The notes under the pieces were generated by a model that worked only from the letters and a program-made list of their open reading frames with translations, ran no database searches and was not told where the DNA came from. DNA of 64,000 nt from an uncultured Lachnospiraceae bacterium (GTDB lineage: Bacteria; Bacillota; Clostridia; Lachnospirales; Lachnospiraceae), in assembly GCA_910588565.1 (NCBI GenBank), contig CAJUPF010000002.1, positions 71,703 to 135,702 of the forward strand. Direction: 5' to 3'. Each line of letters begins with the position of its first letter. Position 1 is the stretch's first letter. The position numbers and the translations under genes were made by a program. Positions 1-9,294 of the stretch are shown in pieces.

Positions 1-72
1 TCGGATCCGATCCATAAGATCCGAGGATTCTTTTTCTAATTTCTGAAGTAGAGCTGCTTTTTTTGCATCCAT
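1..72 (-). CDS. N-terminal fragment of a probable sugar ABC transporter permease (runs off the window)
   Basis: An open frame starts at an ATG at 72 (a second ATG lies two codons on) and runs out of the window after 24 codons, beginning MDAKKAALLQKLEKES. A GA-rich ribosome site (AAAGGGGCGGGG, about 80-91) precedes it. It lies directly downstream of, and on the same strand as, a sugar-binding lipoprotein, where CUT1 transporters normally encode their first permease. The visible part is only the cytoplasmic N-terminus with no membrane segment, so the permease call rests on position, not on homology. Confidence 0.5.
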   Translation of the reverse strand, partial: MDAKKAALLQKLEKESSDLMDRIR

Positions 73-96
73 CGAAAAACCCCGCCCCTTTCTTTT

Positions 97-126
97 TAAA
101 ATGGGACAGGCCTAAGCCCGCCCCAT
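97..126 (-). terminator. Hairpin between binding protein and permease (attenuator-like)
   Basis: ATGGG at 101-105 pairs with CCCAT at 122-126, with an inner GGC/GCC pair; on the minus strand it is followed by TTT and A-rich sequence. Such hairpins often hold down permease expression relative to the binding protein. The T-run is short, so termination would be partial at best. Confidence 0.4.
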
Positions 127-158
127 CCTGTTATTGTTCTAACTATTACAATCGAATA

Positions 159-1574
159 TTAAAGTTTTCCTACTTCGTCATTCATTGCCGCGATACCTTC
201 GTCAACTGTCATCTCGCGGTTCATGATGGACAGATGATATGTATCAAGAATGTCGTTGATCTCAGATGCATTTTCAGCATATGGAAGCTCCAGATATAAG
301 TTGCTGTAAGATAATGCTTCTTTGCTGTTTTCGTCTTCCGGGAATCCTTCCATTCCAGCGATGATGCCGGAGATCTCGTCGTTTACAAGCGCCGGGAAGT
401 TACCTGTGCCAGCCATTACAGCCGCGCCTTCTTCGCCGGATACCCATTTCACGAAATCAAACGCAGCGTCTTTCTGAGTGGAAGCGCTTGTAACAGCAAG
501 GCCTGTAATCGTACCAAGTGTAGAACCGGCTTCTACGCCGTCTGCATGCGGGTATTTTACAATGCCCCAGTTGCCGCAGAGAGAAGCGTCATATTCGCCG
601 CTCTGGATATTGGAAATCAGGGTGGAAATAAACCAGGAACCCATGTTCATCATAGCTACGTCTCCGCTGGAGAATGCTGCGGAATAATGTAAGCCTTCTG
701 CGCTTAAGTCAGCGTAGTTGCGGCATACCTGATCATCTTCCTGTTTCAGAACCATCTCATAGTATGGTTTCAGGAAATCATAATTGCCGTCTAATACGGA
801 ATGCTCGCCGTCTAATACACCGAACAGCTGAACCGCACTTCTCCATGTATGGTAGTGTGCGCCGTATACCTGTGAGCCAAAATCTGTACTGGTCAGTTTT
901 CTTGCCAGTTCATCATACTCATCAAATGTCATATCGTTGGTCGGATAGTCAACGCCTGCATTGTCAAATACGTCTTTGTTGTAGAATACAACCCAGAAGT
1001 CATTCCGGAATGGAAGCTCATACAGGCTGCCGTCTACTGTAACCTGGCTGTCAACGCCGCCGTACTGGCTTAAATCAATACCCGCGTCAGAGATATAGCT
1101 GTCAAGCGGCTCTAAGGTATTCTTAGAAACCAGTGTCGCATATCCCGGAACATCTTTGATCGTAACAACGTCAAATTCAGAACCGCTTCCGGAAAGCTCT
1201 GTTGCAAGAACCGTACTGTAATCGGTAGAACCAAGGTCTGTCATCTCAACTGTCACGCCCGGATTTGCAGCTTCATAGCCTTCTTTTAAAGCATCCCAGT
1301 AAGGAGTGGTATCCTTATCCCAGATTGCCCACTTCAGAGTAACCGCATCGCCAGACGCGTCATCTGCCGCCGCATCGTCTGCTGTGTCATCCGCCGTATC
1401 GTCCGCTGCGTCGTCTGCCGCCGCATCGTCTGCTGTGTCATCCGCTGCATCGTCTGCCGCTGCATCCGCTGCTGAATCGTCCGCTGCAGGCTCGTTGCTT
1501 CCGCCGCCGCAGCCTGCGAAGAGGCTCGCTGCCATAGAAGCAACCAGTAACATACTCACTACTTTCTTCTTCAT
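159..1574 (-). CDS. Extracellular sugar-binding lipoprotein of a CUT1-type ABC transporter
   Basis: Solute-binding protein (SBP_bac_1/8-like) of 471 residues that would capture an oligosaccharide outside the membrane and pass it to the permeases encoded further left. The start is the ATG at 1574, since GGAGGG lies 8 nt upstream; a longer frame from 1589 has no ribosome site. It has a signal peptide with a lipobox (LFAGC), so it should be lipid anchored. About 50 residues of almost pure Ala/Asp repeats follow, then the binding domain beginning TLKWAIWDKDTTPYWDAL. The acidic repeat is a flexible spacer coded by imperfect GCC/GAC repeats. It is divergent from a YesM/YesN-type pair and close to lyase and GH88 genes, suggesting an uronate-containing oligosaccharide as ligand; that is inference. 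Confidence 0.9.
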   Translation of the reverse strand: MKKKVVSMLLVASMAASLFAGCGGGSNEPAADDSAADAAADDAADDTADDAAADDAADDTADDTADDAAADDASGDAVTLKWAIWDKDTTPYWDALKEGYEAANPGVTVEMTDLGSTDYSTVLATELSGSGSEFDVVTIKDVPGYATLVSKNTLEPLDSYISDAGIDLSQYGGVDSQVTVDGSLYELPFRNDFWVVFYNKDVFDNAGVDYPTNDMTFDEYDELARKLTSTDFGSQVYGAHYHTWRSAVQLFGVLDGEHSVLDGNYDFLKPYYEMVLKQEDDQVCRNYADLSAEGLHYSAAFSSGDVAMMNMGSWFISTLISNIQSGEYDASLCGNWGIVKYPHADGVEAGSTLGTITGLAVTSASTQKDAAFDFVKWVSGEEGAAVMAGTGNFPALVNDEISGIIAGMEGFPEDENSKEALSYSNLYLELPYAENASEINDILDTYHLSIMNREMTVDEGIAAMNDEVGKL

Positions 1575-1665
1575 TTCTAGTCCCTCCATTAAATAAAATT
1601 TTTGCCTGCGCCTTTTGCGTAAGCTTTGCTACTGTTTTATGATACCCTTCTGAATTTACGATTTC

Positions 1666-1681
1666 CATAGCAAATGCTATG
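1666..1681. promoter_or_regulatory. Perfect palindrome upstream of the binding-protein gene (operator candidate)
   Basis: CATAGCAAATGCTATG has 7-bp arms around AA, about 90 bp upstream of the sugar-binding lipoprotein start in the divergent control region with the kinase gene. Its symmetry suggests a dimeric regulator site, but no known family consensus is matched. Confidence 0.35.
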
Positions 1682-1857
1682 ATTTCTTTTCCATTTTCTC
1701 TTTTTTTTCTCATTTTAGACCGCATTCATGTCTTTTTTTAATATAAAATACAAAATATCATGATTTATTTCCCGTGCCGCATTGATTTTTTCAATTGTAG
1801 TATGGTAGTATATGCACAGAGCGATTGCATATATGCATTTATTTTATGGAGGTAGAT

Positions 1858-3690
1858 ATGAAGCATCCATTTTACAAATCCATAAAAGGCAGATTTTTTC
1901 TAATTACACTGGTTATGATGCTTCTTGTCGGCATCGGCGCCTCAACATACAGTTATCATATGTTTTCCAAAGACCTTACTACAAATTCCATTCACTCCGC
2001 GGAGCGGAACCTGCAGTTTATCGCAGAGGATATCAATGAATCCCTGCGGGATATTATCTATCTGACTGACTGGTGCCGCAGCAGCAACGCCATTGCCTCC
2101 TTTATTATGACGCCGAGAGAAAGCTATGATTACAGCCGGACTGTTGCGGCAGCGGCAAACCGGCTGACGGAAGAATATAATTCCAATCTTTCCAGCAGAT
2201 ATGTGATCCGTATTGTGATTGCAGGTATGGAAGGAGAGAATTTTTTACAGACACTGTCCAATACTTCTTACTCCAAGGTTCTCCCTTTCCCTGCCGTTAT
2301 ACGCTCGCTTCCTTATTATGAGACGTTGTTAAACGCTTCTGACTATGATTTTACCATTGGATTCCAGGAGGAGCCGTTTTTATCGAACCGTCCGCAGATT
2401 ATTCCGGTGATCCGTCCGATTTACCATACGCACAGCGCTGCGGTCATTGGATTTATCTATACGGAAATCTCCTCTTCCCTGTTTATCGAGGCAGCGAAGA
2501 AGTATGCCGTTTCCGAAGATGCGACTGTGTTTTTCTCCTTTGGCGAACAGGATTATGCCATTACGGAATCGGGTATCCTGCAGACAGAAGAACTAAAGAG
2601 CCTTAAGGAAGCAAGTTGTGATACGCAGATTAGCAACGGCTCTCTTTTGCGCAGGCAGCCTTCGGGAGAACAGCTTTATATCACCATTCCTTTAGATGCG
2701 GAAGGCTGCAGCCTGACGCTTCCGGCTGCTGACAGCAAATTACTGTCTGAACAGCCGCTCCACTTTGCAGGGATTTTGCTTTTTATACTCTTTCTGATTT
2801 TCCTGCTTGGAATCCTGTTAATTGTTTCGCTGTCACGAACAGTGACCCGTCCGGTGCAGCAGCTGCGCAGCCGCCTTCTTCAAGTTGCTTCCGGAGACTT
2901 TTCACAGGATGCTTCCATTGAATGGGACAATGAATTTGGCGATATTGGCAAAAGCATCAACCAGCTGACCGTGGATATCTCCAATCTGATCGAGCAGAAG
3001 ATCTCCTACGAAAAGCAGAAAAAAGACTATGAACTTCAAGTTCTCCAAAGCCAGATCAACCCGCATTTTCTGTACAACACATTAAATTCCATTAAATGGA
3101 TGGCTTCCATACAAAATGCGACAGGCATTGTGGAAATGACTACTTCCCTTTCTCATCTTATGAAAAATATCGCGAAGGGCGCCAGCGCCATTGTGACCAT
3201 ACAAGATGAAATCACACTGTTAGACGACTACTTTACCATCCAGAAATACCGCTACGGCGGTACTATTTCCTTAGATTATGATATCGAAGATCCTGCCCTT
3301 CTTACGAACCAGACCCTGCGCTTTACGCTGCAGCCCCTGGTGGAAAACGCTATTTTTCATGGGATTGAACCCAAAGGCCAGAACGGGCATATTTCCATTC
3401 ATATTTACAGGAATTCACAGAAGGATCTGCGCATCGATATTACAGACGACGGTATCGGCATGAAAGCGGACGAAATTGCCGCTGTTTTAAGCGGGGAATC
3501 CGCAAGCCGTTCCCAGTTTTTCAAACAGATTGGGATCAGCAGCGTGCACAAGCAGATTCAGTATACCTTCGGAGAGGCTTACGGGCTTTCCATTACAAGC
3601 GAACCAGGAGTCTTTACCAAAATGTCTATCCTGCTGCCTTACCAGCCCAAAACAGAAAAATTATTAGAAACGGGGGATCCATTATGTTAA
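1858..3690 (+). CDS. YesM-type sensor histidine kinase
   Basis: Membrane histidine kinase of 610 residues. The start chosen is ATG 1858, beginning MKHPFYKSIKGRF, because TATGGAGG lies just upstream; the frame is open from 1825. A membrane segment at about residues 13-33, an extracellular sensor of about 260 residues and a second membrane segment near 300-325 lead into HAMP, then the His_kinase core with QINPHFLYNTLNSIKWM (phospho-acceptor His) and a HATPase domain (LVENAIFHGIEP, DDGIGM). It overlaps the following regulator by 7 nt, so the two are translationally coupled. The pair sits between a sugar ABC transporter and lyase/GH88 genes and probably controls both. Confidence 0.92.
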   Translation: MKHPFYKSIKGRFFLITLVMMLLVGIGASTYSYHMFSKDLTTNSIHSAERNLQFIAEDINESLRDIIYLTDWCRSSNAIASFIMTPRESYDYSRTVAAAANRLTEEYNSNLSSRYVIRIVIAGMEGENFLQTLSNTSYSKVLPFPAVIRSLPYYETLLNASDYDFTIGFQEEPFLSNRPQIIPVIRPIYHTHSAAVIGFIYTEISSSLFIEAAKKYAVSEDATVFFSFGEQDYAITESGILQTEELKSLKEASCDTQISNGSLLRRQPSGEQLYITIPLDAEGCSLTLPAADSKLLSEQPLHFAGILLFILFLIFLLGILLIVSLSRTVTRPVQQLRSRLLQVASGDFSQDASIEWDNEFGDIGKSINQLTVDISNLIEQKISYEKQKKDYELQVLQSQINPHFLYNTLNSIKWMASIQNATGIVEMTTSLSHLMKNIAKGASAIVTIQDEITLLDDYFTIQKYRYGGTISLDYDIEDPALLTNQTLRFTLQPLVENAIFHGIEPKGQNGHISIHIYRNSQKDLRIDITDDGIGMKADEIAAVLSGESASRSQFFKQIGISSVHKQIQYTFGEAYGLSITSEPGVFTKMSILLPYQPKTEKLLETGDPLC

Positions 3691-5276
3691 AAGTTCTGAT
3701 TGCCGATGATGAGCCGTTGGTTCAGATCGGCCTTAAATCCATGATTAACTGGACTGCGCTCGGCTTTGAAATCTGTGGGACCGCAGCCAACGGGGAAGCT
3801 GCTTATGAAATGATCGACAAACACATGCCGGAAATTGTTATTGCGGATATTCAGATGCCCTGTCTCTCCGGGCTCGAACTTGCCAAAAAATGCCGGGAAA
3901 TCTATGGCAGGATTCCTGTCTTTATTATCCTGACCAGCTATGAGGATTTCCATTATGCCAAAGAAGCTCTAAGCTTTCAGGCAGTAGATTATCTGGTCAA
4001 AATTGATCTGACCCCGGAACTTTTAACCCAGGCGTTAGAGTCCGCCAGAGAAGTGATCGAGTCCGTACTGACCCGAAAATCCTCTTCATCCTCAAACGCA
4101 CTGGATGTTATACTGTTTTCCGAACGTTTCTTTATCCGGCTGTTAAACAATCTGTTCGAGAGCCCGGCGCAGTATCAGGCACAGGCCCGCTCCCTGTCCA
4201 TTGACTTAGATTACCGCTGTTTCTGCGTCGCCCAGGTTGAAATCCTGTCCGGGAACCCTGGAGAGGGAAACCATGCCCTTTATACCAGTACGATGCATAT
4301 GTTTGCGGAACTGATTGAAAAATATACGACGTGCCGTATTATACCATTGGATAACCGTTTCTTCGCGGTTTTATTCTACTCCAATACCAAAGATCTGCCA
4401 AATTGGCCAAAGGAGATTGAAACCGCACTGCAAAAGACTTTCTCCATGCTGTTTGGCTATTACAGTGTAACTATGTCCGCTACCGTAGGCCGGACGGTTA
4501 CGAATATTATGGATGTCAGTTCTTCCTTTTATGACGCCAAGCAAATCAGCTCATTTACCTCCCCGGACAGGCAGATCCTGTTCTGGGAAGAAATCCCGGC
4601 CGCCAACCAGCTGCGGAATGTATTTAATCATTCTGTTTTCCGCAAGGATCTGACCCGCGCGTTTGAAGAACTGGATGAATCTGCGCTGCATGAAACGCTG
4701 TCCGATATCACAGAGCTGCTTTCCGCTGACAATGTGCATATTTCCCAGGCCTTGGACGTCTCCGGCAGTATCCTGCATCTTACGCTTACGATGCTGTCAA
4801 ACGGCGCGGAAATCGCGGATTCTATTTTTGCAGCCGAGCCTGACGGATACCGTTCTCTTTACCGCATGAAAACGATTGGATCCATTATCCACTGGCTGAA
4901 TACATTGGATAAAGGCCTGTGCCAGGAATTTCGCATCCATGCCAGGGATCAGAAAAACTTCCTGGTGGAAAACACCAAAAAATATATTGCCGAGCATCTC
5001 CACGAACGGATTTCCCTTTCCGGTCTGGCGGATAATTTTTCGGTCAGCCCGAATTATTTAAGCCAGCTGTTTAAGAAATATATGGGAGTCGGCATCAACG
5101 AATATATTTCCCAGAAAAAAATTACCGTATCCAAGGAATTGTTAAAGCAGCCGGATTTGAAAATTTATGAGGTTGCGGAACAGTTTGGGTTTGAAAGCGC
5201 TTTTTATTACAGCAAGGTATTTAAAAAGGTGACTGGGATATCCCCGACGGATTTCCGCAATCACCTGAATGGCTAA
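3684..5276 (+). CDS. YesN/AraC-type response regulator
   Basis: 530-residue regulator with an N-terminal receiver domain (acidic pair D8/D9, phospho-acceptor D55 in VIADIQMP, T in ILTSYEDF), a long middle region, and a C-terminal AraC-type double helix-turn-helix (about 430-530; ISLSGLADNFSVSPNYLSQ and YEVAEQFGFESAFYYSKVF). It is the partner of the overlapping kinase. One oddity is the sequence after the conserved lysine, DYLVKID: the usual Lys-Pro is Lys-Ile. Its stop lies 9 nt from the stop of the convergent lyase gene with no hairpin between. Confidence 0.92.
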   Translation: MLKVLIADDEPLVQIGLKSMINWTALGFEICGTAANGEAAYEMIDKHMPEIVIADIQMPCLSGLELAKKCREIYGRIPVFIILTSYEDFHYAKEALSFQAVDYLVKIDLTPELLTQALESAREVIESVLTRKSSSSSNALDVILFSERFFIRLLNNLFESPAQYQAQARSLSIDLDYRCFCVAQVEILSGNPGEGNHALYTSTMHMFAELIEKYTTCRIIPLDNRFFAVLFYSNTKDLPNWPKEIETALQKTFSMLFGYYSVTMSATVGRTVTNIMDVSSSFYDAKQISSFTSPDRQILFWEEIPAANQLRNVFNHSVFRKDLTRAFEELDESALHETLSDITELLSADNVHISQALDVSGSILHLTLTMLSNGAEIADSIFAAEPDGYRSLYRMKTIGSIIHWLNTLDKGLCQEFRIHARDQKNFLVENTKKYIAEHLHERISLSGLADNFSVSPNYLSQLFKKYMGVGINEYISQKKITVSKELLKQPDLKIYEVAEQFGFESAFYYSKVFKKVTGISPTDFRNHLNG

Positions 5277-5285
5277 TCTATAAAC

Positions 5286-7244
5286 TTACCAGTGCAGCGC
5301 CGTACCGCCGAAGCAGCCTGTTCTGCGGTCAAATATAATGACATTTCCAAAGCCTTTACAGTCTTTTACCCCCGCCAGGTCGGTAGGGGAATTGACTTCC
5401 TGATGACAGATAATCACAATATATTCCGTTTCCTCTGTTACAATGGACAAAGCTTCGGCCAGCTTACTCTCATATACCTTGTGTTTTAATACCGATTCTA
5501 CGGGAAGGCGTCTGCATTCCCTGACACTGCCGCCTGCAAGCACCGTATACAGAGAGGTAAAACCTTCCTGCTGCTGTGTGACAACAAGGCAGTCATTTTC
5601 TTCTTCACTGTTATAATGTCTTGCAATGTTCGACTTCTGTCTTTCTACCTTAGCATTTCCCTGTTCAAGCGTCTCTGATCGGAAGAAAATCTGCACTTTG
5701 CCGACAGCATCCTGATATACTGCTTCATCATATTTCGTCACTTCCGTTTTCCCCGCTTCATTAAAATGGAAAAACGTCTCATATGTATGGGTTCCCCCCG
5801 TATACATTTCGTCTGCAATCACATAGATATCGGGCTTGATATGGATCACTCTGCGGTTGACAAAGATACCGTCTTCGATATATCCCAGATGGCCTCCCTG
5901 CGCGTATTCATAGTCTTCTGTAAACTTATATGCCGTATTGGCCGGCTGGCACAACTTACTGCATTCCCAGGAATCCTTACATACCGTAAACAGCTTGCCG
6001 TCCGCAATAGTGGTGTTGTGAGCCTGGGGATTTTTATACCGTTCCCTTCCATTTGCCCATGCATAGGTATATCGTCCGGAATCCACCAGAATATCCCTGC
6101 CGCACATAACAAGATCCACATGGAGCTTATCGGAATGCCCATGCCCCGCGCCTAAAGTCCCGCAGGTAAAATGCAGCAGATTCGCATCCCTTCCCCATCC
6201 GGAACGGAAATAGAAATGTCCGCTGTCACAAAATGCCGCCGACAAACCTTCCGGTTCTTCCATTGGAAGCGCCTCGTAAGCCTGTATCCCTTCCCAGCCT
6301 AAGTTCCATACGGCTTCAAAGTCCATGTTTCCCTCTGCCGCATATTTATATCTGCCGTCGCCAAAATAATACGCGCCTAAAATAAAGCATTCCGCCATAT
6401 CGATATCATCGCTGTCCCCATTCATAAACATGGCTCCGTCCGGCTTTTTCCAGGCAAGCATAACATCCAGCGCTTTTCTTACCGTGCGTTTTATTTCATC
6501 CGGTACTGTAATCCCATGCTTTTTTGCCAGAAGCAGTACATCCAGATAGCAGCGCACTACTTCACAATGATAAGTCGGCGACTGTTCCCAGTGAACGCCA
6601 TCCTCCATAAACTGAATCCTGGCCGCCTGGGAGAGTACCGAAAAAGCCGTATGGATATAATGCTCTTTTTTCTCCGAATCCAAAAGAGCAAGGGCAATCT
6701 CAAACAGGCCGTGGTTTTCGATCACTCCCCAGTTGCTGATGTATTTATAGTCACTGTGCTTTTTCTCAATATATTCTGCATGTTGATACAGAGAAGCCAT
6801 ATATAAATCCTGCAGTTCCTGTGTCCATGCAGGGCTGTCTTGAATATACGAAACCGCTTTTGTCCAGTATTCCCCGCGGAATCCCGCTTCCAGGCTTCTC
6901 CAGGCTTTCATCTCATGCTCCGGCGTCAGGGGAATCCGGCGAATCCAGTCTGCCAGCAGCTCCGCCATCTTCTTTGCATACACTTCCTCCCCGGTCATCA
7001 GATACGCCTGCCCCAGGCAGATAAAATACCGGTGCCGGTTAAACTGCCAGATATATTCCGGGTCCCCGTTGGCGTCGATCTCCCAGTCGATTTCCGTTTC
7101 AAATCGGATTTCAAAAGGCGCCTGCTCCAAATCCCATTTATCTGTAAAGATATAGCGATTCTCACAGACCCTGTCCGCAGTGGCAAGTATCGTCTTTGCG
7201 TCCTTAGGGAACTGCCGGTACGCCATTTCCGCTAATTTTTTCAT
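5286..7244 (-). CDS. Cytosolic heparinase II/III-family polysaccharide lyase
   Basis: 652 residues. The N-terminal half is the alpha-helical toroid seen in heparinase II/III lyases (NWGVIENHG near residue 173); the C-terminal half is the beta-sandwich part with GAGHGHSDKLHVDL and ILVDSGRYTY near 365-390, which contains the histidines expected at the active site. Lyases of this superfamily (PL12, PL15, PL17, PL21 and relatives) cleave uronate-containing glycans by beta-elimination, leaving an unsaturated uronic acid. No signal peptide is visible, so it should act on imported oligosaccharides. It starts 1 nt after the stop of the GH88 gene, which would remove the unsaturated residue. Exact substrate (heparin/heparan, hyaluronan/chondroitin or alginate-like) cannot be read from sequence. 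Confidence 0.88.
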   Translation of the reverse strand: MKKLAEMAYRQFPKDAKTILATADRVCENRYIFTDKWDLEQAPFEIRFETEIDWEIDANGDPEYIWQFNRHRYFICLGQAYLMTGEEVYAKKMAELLADWIRRIPLTPEHEMKAWRSLEAGFRGEYWTKAVSYIQDSPAWTQELQDLYMASLYQHAEYIEKKHSDYKYISNWGVIENHGLFEIALALLDSEKKEHYIHTAFSVLSQAARIQFMEDGVHWEQSPTYHCEVVRCYLDVLLLAKKHGITVPDEIKRTVRKALDVMLAWKKPDGAMFMNGDSDDIDMAECFILGAYYFGDGRYKYAAEGNMDFEAVWNLGWEGIQAYEALPMEEPEGLSAAFCDSGHFYFRSGWGRDANLLHFTCGTLGAGHGHSDKLHVDLVMCGRDILVDSGRYTYAWANGRERYKNPQAHNTTIADGKLFTVCKDSWECSKLCQPANTAYKFTEDYEYAQGGHLGYIEDGIFVNRRVIHIKPDIYVIADEMYTGGTHTYETFFHFNEAGKTEVTKYDEAVYQDAVGKVQIFFRSETLEQGNAKVERQKSNIARHYNSEEENDCLVVTQQQEGFTSLYTVLAGGSVRECRRLPVESVLKHKVYESKLAEALSIVTEETEYIVIICHQEVNSPTDLAGVKDCKGFGNVIIFDRRTGCFGGTALHW

Positions 7245-7245
7245 C

Positions 7246-8451
7246 TTACCAGTATACCTCCCAGTCTTTATGCAGGCGCATTAACGCCTCCATATAAAAA
7301 TAATCGCCCCAGCTGTTACATTCATCCACTCCATAATGGTTGCAGGTATTATACGGAGAATGGTTCGAGTAGGTACTGTGCAGAACCAGGCCGTTTGATT
7401 CCTTCGGATCTTTTACCGCATAATTCTGATACAGGGATTTCATGTATTTTGCTGCCGTTTTCCGGTAAAAATCAGCTTCCGCGCTTTCTAAATAATTTGC
7501 CATTTCCAGCATTCCGCAGGCTGCAATCGAAGCAGAGGAAGAATCCCTTGGCTGCTCGTTCCCGCTCATAAATTCCAGATCCCAGTATGGAACTAAATCC
7601 TCCGGAAGATGCTCCATATAGTATCTGCTGACACCCCGGAATATATCGATATATCCCGGCCGCTTTGTATAACGGTATGCCAGAGCCGTCCCGTAAATTC
7701 CCCAGGCCTGTCCTCTTGCCCATGCGGAACCATCCCGGTATCCCTGGCAGGTAGCCCCATGATCCGGCGCACCGGTCCTGGTATCAAAGAAAAACGTATG
7801 CCAGGTGGAAAAATCCTCCCGAATCACATTTGCAAGCGCCGTATGCACATGCCGGTCAGCAATTTCCGCATAATGAGGCTTTCCCGTCTCCTTTGCTGCC
7901 CAGTAAAGCAGGGGCACATTCAGCAGGCAGTCAATAATCAGCCGGTAATCCTCCGGAGCGCCCATCCGGCCCCAGGCCTGGATAAATCCGCCTGTCTCCT
8001 GAAAGCGGCTGATCAGCTGATCCGCCGCCAGAATCGCCGCCCGCTTCCCCGTCTCAGATCCAATCAGCTTATAGCCCGCCACACAGGAAGGCGTATATAA
8101 AAATCCCATATCATGATGATCCACAGCTATTTTATTCTGGATTCTTTTATAAAAATCATCGATCTGTATCTCCGCCGCGTCCCGGAACGCCTCGTCTCCG
8201 GTATATTCATACGCAAGCCAGATTTCCCCTGTCCAGAATCCTGTCGTCCAGTCCACATTATCAATCGGCTTATAAAAACCGCCCTCACTGTAGGCATTCT
8301 GAAATTTATGGGTAAATTCCGGCAGGCAGGATTTGATCTGGCTGCAGGATTTGGCAAAAGCAGTCTTGATTTCCTCTGCAGTCATTTCCGGTATTTTATT
8401 CCATTTTGCCGCCGCTTCTTTTGACAGCATATCCAGATATTCCTTCATCAT
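7246..8451 (-). CDS. GH88 unsaturated glucuronyl hydrolase
   Basis: 401 residues of the GH88 fold, close to the usual length for bacterial unsaturated glucuronyl hydrolases. They hydrate the double bond of the 4,5-unsaturated uronic acid left by lyases and release the next sugar. The two expected catalytic aspartates are in DHHDMGF (D114) and RLIIDCLLN (about D174). There is no signal peptide, so it is cytosolic. AAGGGGG precedes two adjacent ATG codons (8451 and 8448); the second has the better spacing. It lies between the discoidin-like gene and the lyase gene with almost no spacing, so it is in the same operon. Confidence 0.92.
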   Translation of the reverse strand: MMKEYLDMLSKEAAAKWNKIPEMTAEEIKTAFAKSCSQIKSCLPEFTHKFQNAYSEGGFYKPIDNVDWTTGFWTGEIWLAYEYTGDEAFRDAAEIQIDDFYKRIQNKIAVDHHDMGFLYTPSCVAGYKLIGSETGKRAAILAADQLISRFQETGGFIQAWGRMGAPEDYRLIIDCLLNVPLLYWAAKETGKPHYAEIADRHVHTALANVIREDFSTWHTFFFDTRTGAPDHGATCQGYRDGSAWARGQAWGIYGTALAYRYTKRPGYIDIFRGVSRYYMEHLPEDLVPYWDLEFMSGNEQPRDSSSASIAACGMLEMANYLESAEADFYRKTAAKYMKSLYQNYAVKDPKESNGLVLHSTYSNHSPYNTCNHYGVDECNSWGDYFYMEALMRLHKDWEVYW

Positions 8452-8461
8452 ATTCCCCCTT

Positions 8462-9256
8462 CTACTTTACTTCCGTTCCATAGACTTCCAGTTGTGCTAA
8501 CGCCGGGAATGGCGACGGATCTTCTGCTTTTTTCAGATTTCCAATCTCCAGCCATTCAATCTGGCGAGGAGAAATCGGAAAACGCTGCGCCGCGCCTGTT
8601 TTTTCAAAAAAGAGGCTCTCTTTTGTCCCATCAGAAAACGTCACTTCCGCTTCTGTCCACCAGGAATCATGCGGAAAATCTGCCCGCAGATAAAATACCA
8701 GGGTATCTATGCCTACGCTGCGCCCAAAATCCAGGCGCATCTTTGCCTTGGGGTCCCGGTTAATGCCCCAGGAACCATACGGCCATTCGCCATGGGCGGT
8801 ATTCTCGTGGATTCCGTCAATCGCATTTCTGGCCGCAAATACGGCTTCATTCCTGGTCTCCACATTGGCGGACGCATGGGGATAGCAGCATACCGCTTCG
8901 TGGGTATCGTATTTATTGCACGCCAGATTCCGATATGCGTCAATTTCACTTTCCCTGGCATAGCGCACGGTAAGCAGGTGTTTGTCTCCCCGGAAACTCT
9001 TCGGGGAATAGCAGATTTTCTTTTCCGCAAATGGAATGGAAAAGGACATGGCGCGATCACTCAGATATACAAGAGATTCGCCAATTGCGTCGTCCAGCTG
9101 AATCACCAGATAAGACGGCGCCGTTTCGATTTCCACGGAAATGCGGTCGCCTTCCTCGTACCGGCTGCTGTAAACAAGGGAAGCTGCTTCCTCTCCATAA
9201 GATACGGCGGCGGTTGTTTCATTCTTTTTAATTATTTTTACTGAAATTCCTGGCAT
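8462..9256 (-). CDS. Cytosolic protein with a discoidin (F5/8 type C)-like domain, function unknown
   Basis: 264 residues. The C-terminal half (about 110-260) reads as an F5/8-type C jelly-roll: a start like AYRNLACNKYD, the AIDG turn, GSWGINRDPKAKMRLDFG, then LVFYLRAD and VTFSDGTKES strands. The N-terminal 100 residues look all-beta and match nothing I know. Discoidin domains usually bind carbohydrate outside the cell, yet this protein has no signal peptide or membrane segment and is encoded with a cytosolic lyase and GH88 enzyme. It may bind or process imported oligosaccharides; the function is unknown. A GAAGGATG ribosome site precedes the ATG. Confidence 0.75.
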   Translation of the reverse strand: MPGISVKIIKKNETTAAVSYGEEAASLVYSSRYEEGDRISVEIETAPSYLVIQLDDAIGESLVYLSDRAMSFSIPFAEKKICYSPKSFRGDKHLLTVRYARESEIDAYRNLACNKYDTHEAVCCYPHASANVETRNEAVFAARNAIDGIHENTAHGEWPYGSWGINRDPKAKMRLDFGRSVGIDTLVFYLRADFPHDSWWTEAEVTFSDGTKESLFFEKTGAAQRFPISPRQIEWLEIGNLKKAEDPSPFPALAQLEVYGTEVK

Positions 9257-9294
9257 AATACATCCTTCTTTACTGAAAATACATTCATTTATCG

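Noticed and set aside
1438..1725. 95-codon minus-strand frame overlapping the binding-protein start
   Set aside because: No ribosome site; it crosses the lipoprotein start in another frame, and the lipoprotein signal is clear.
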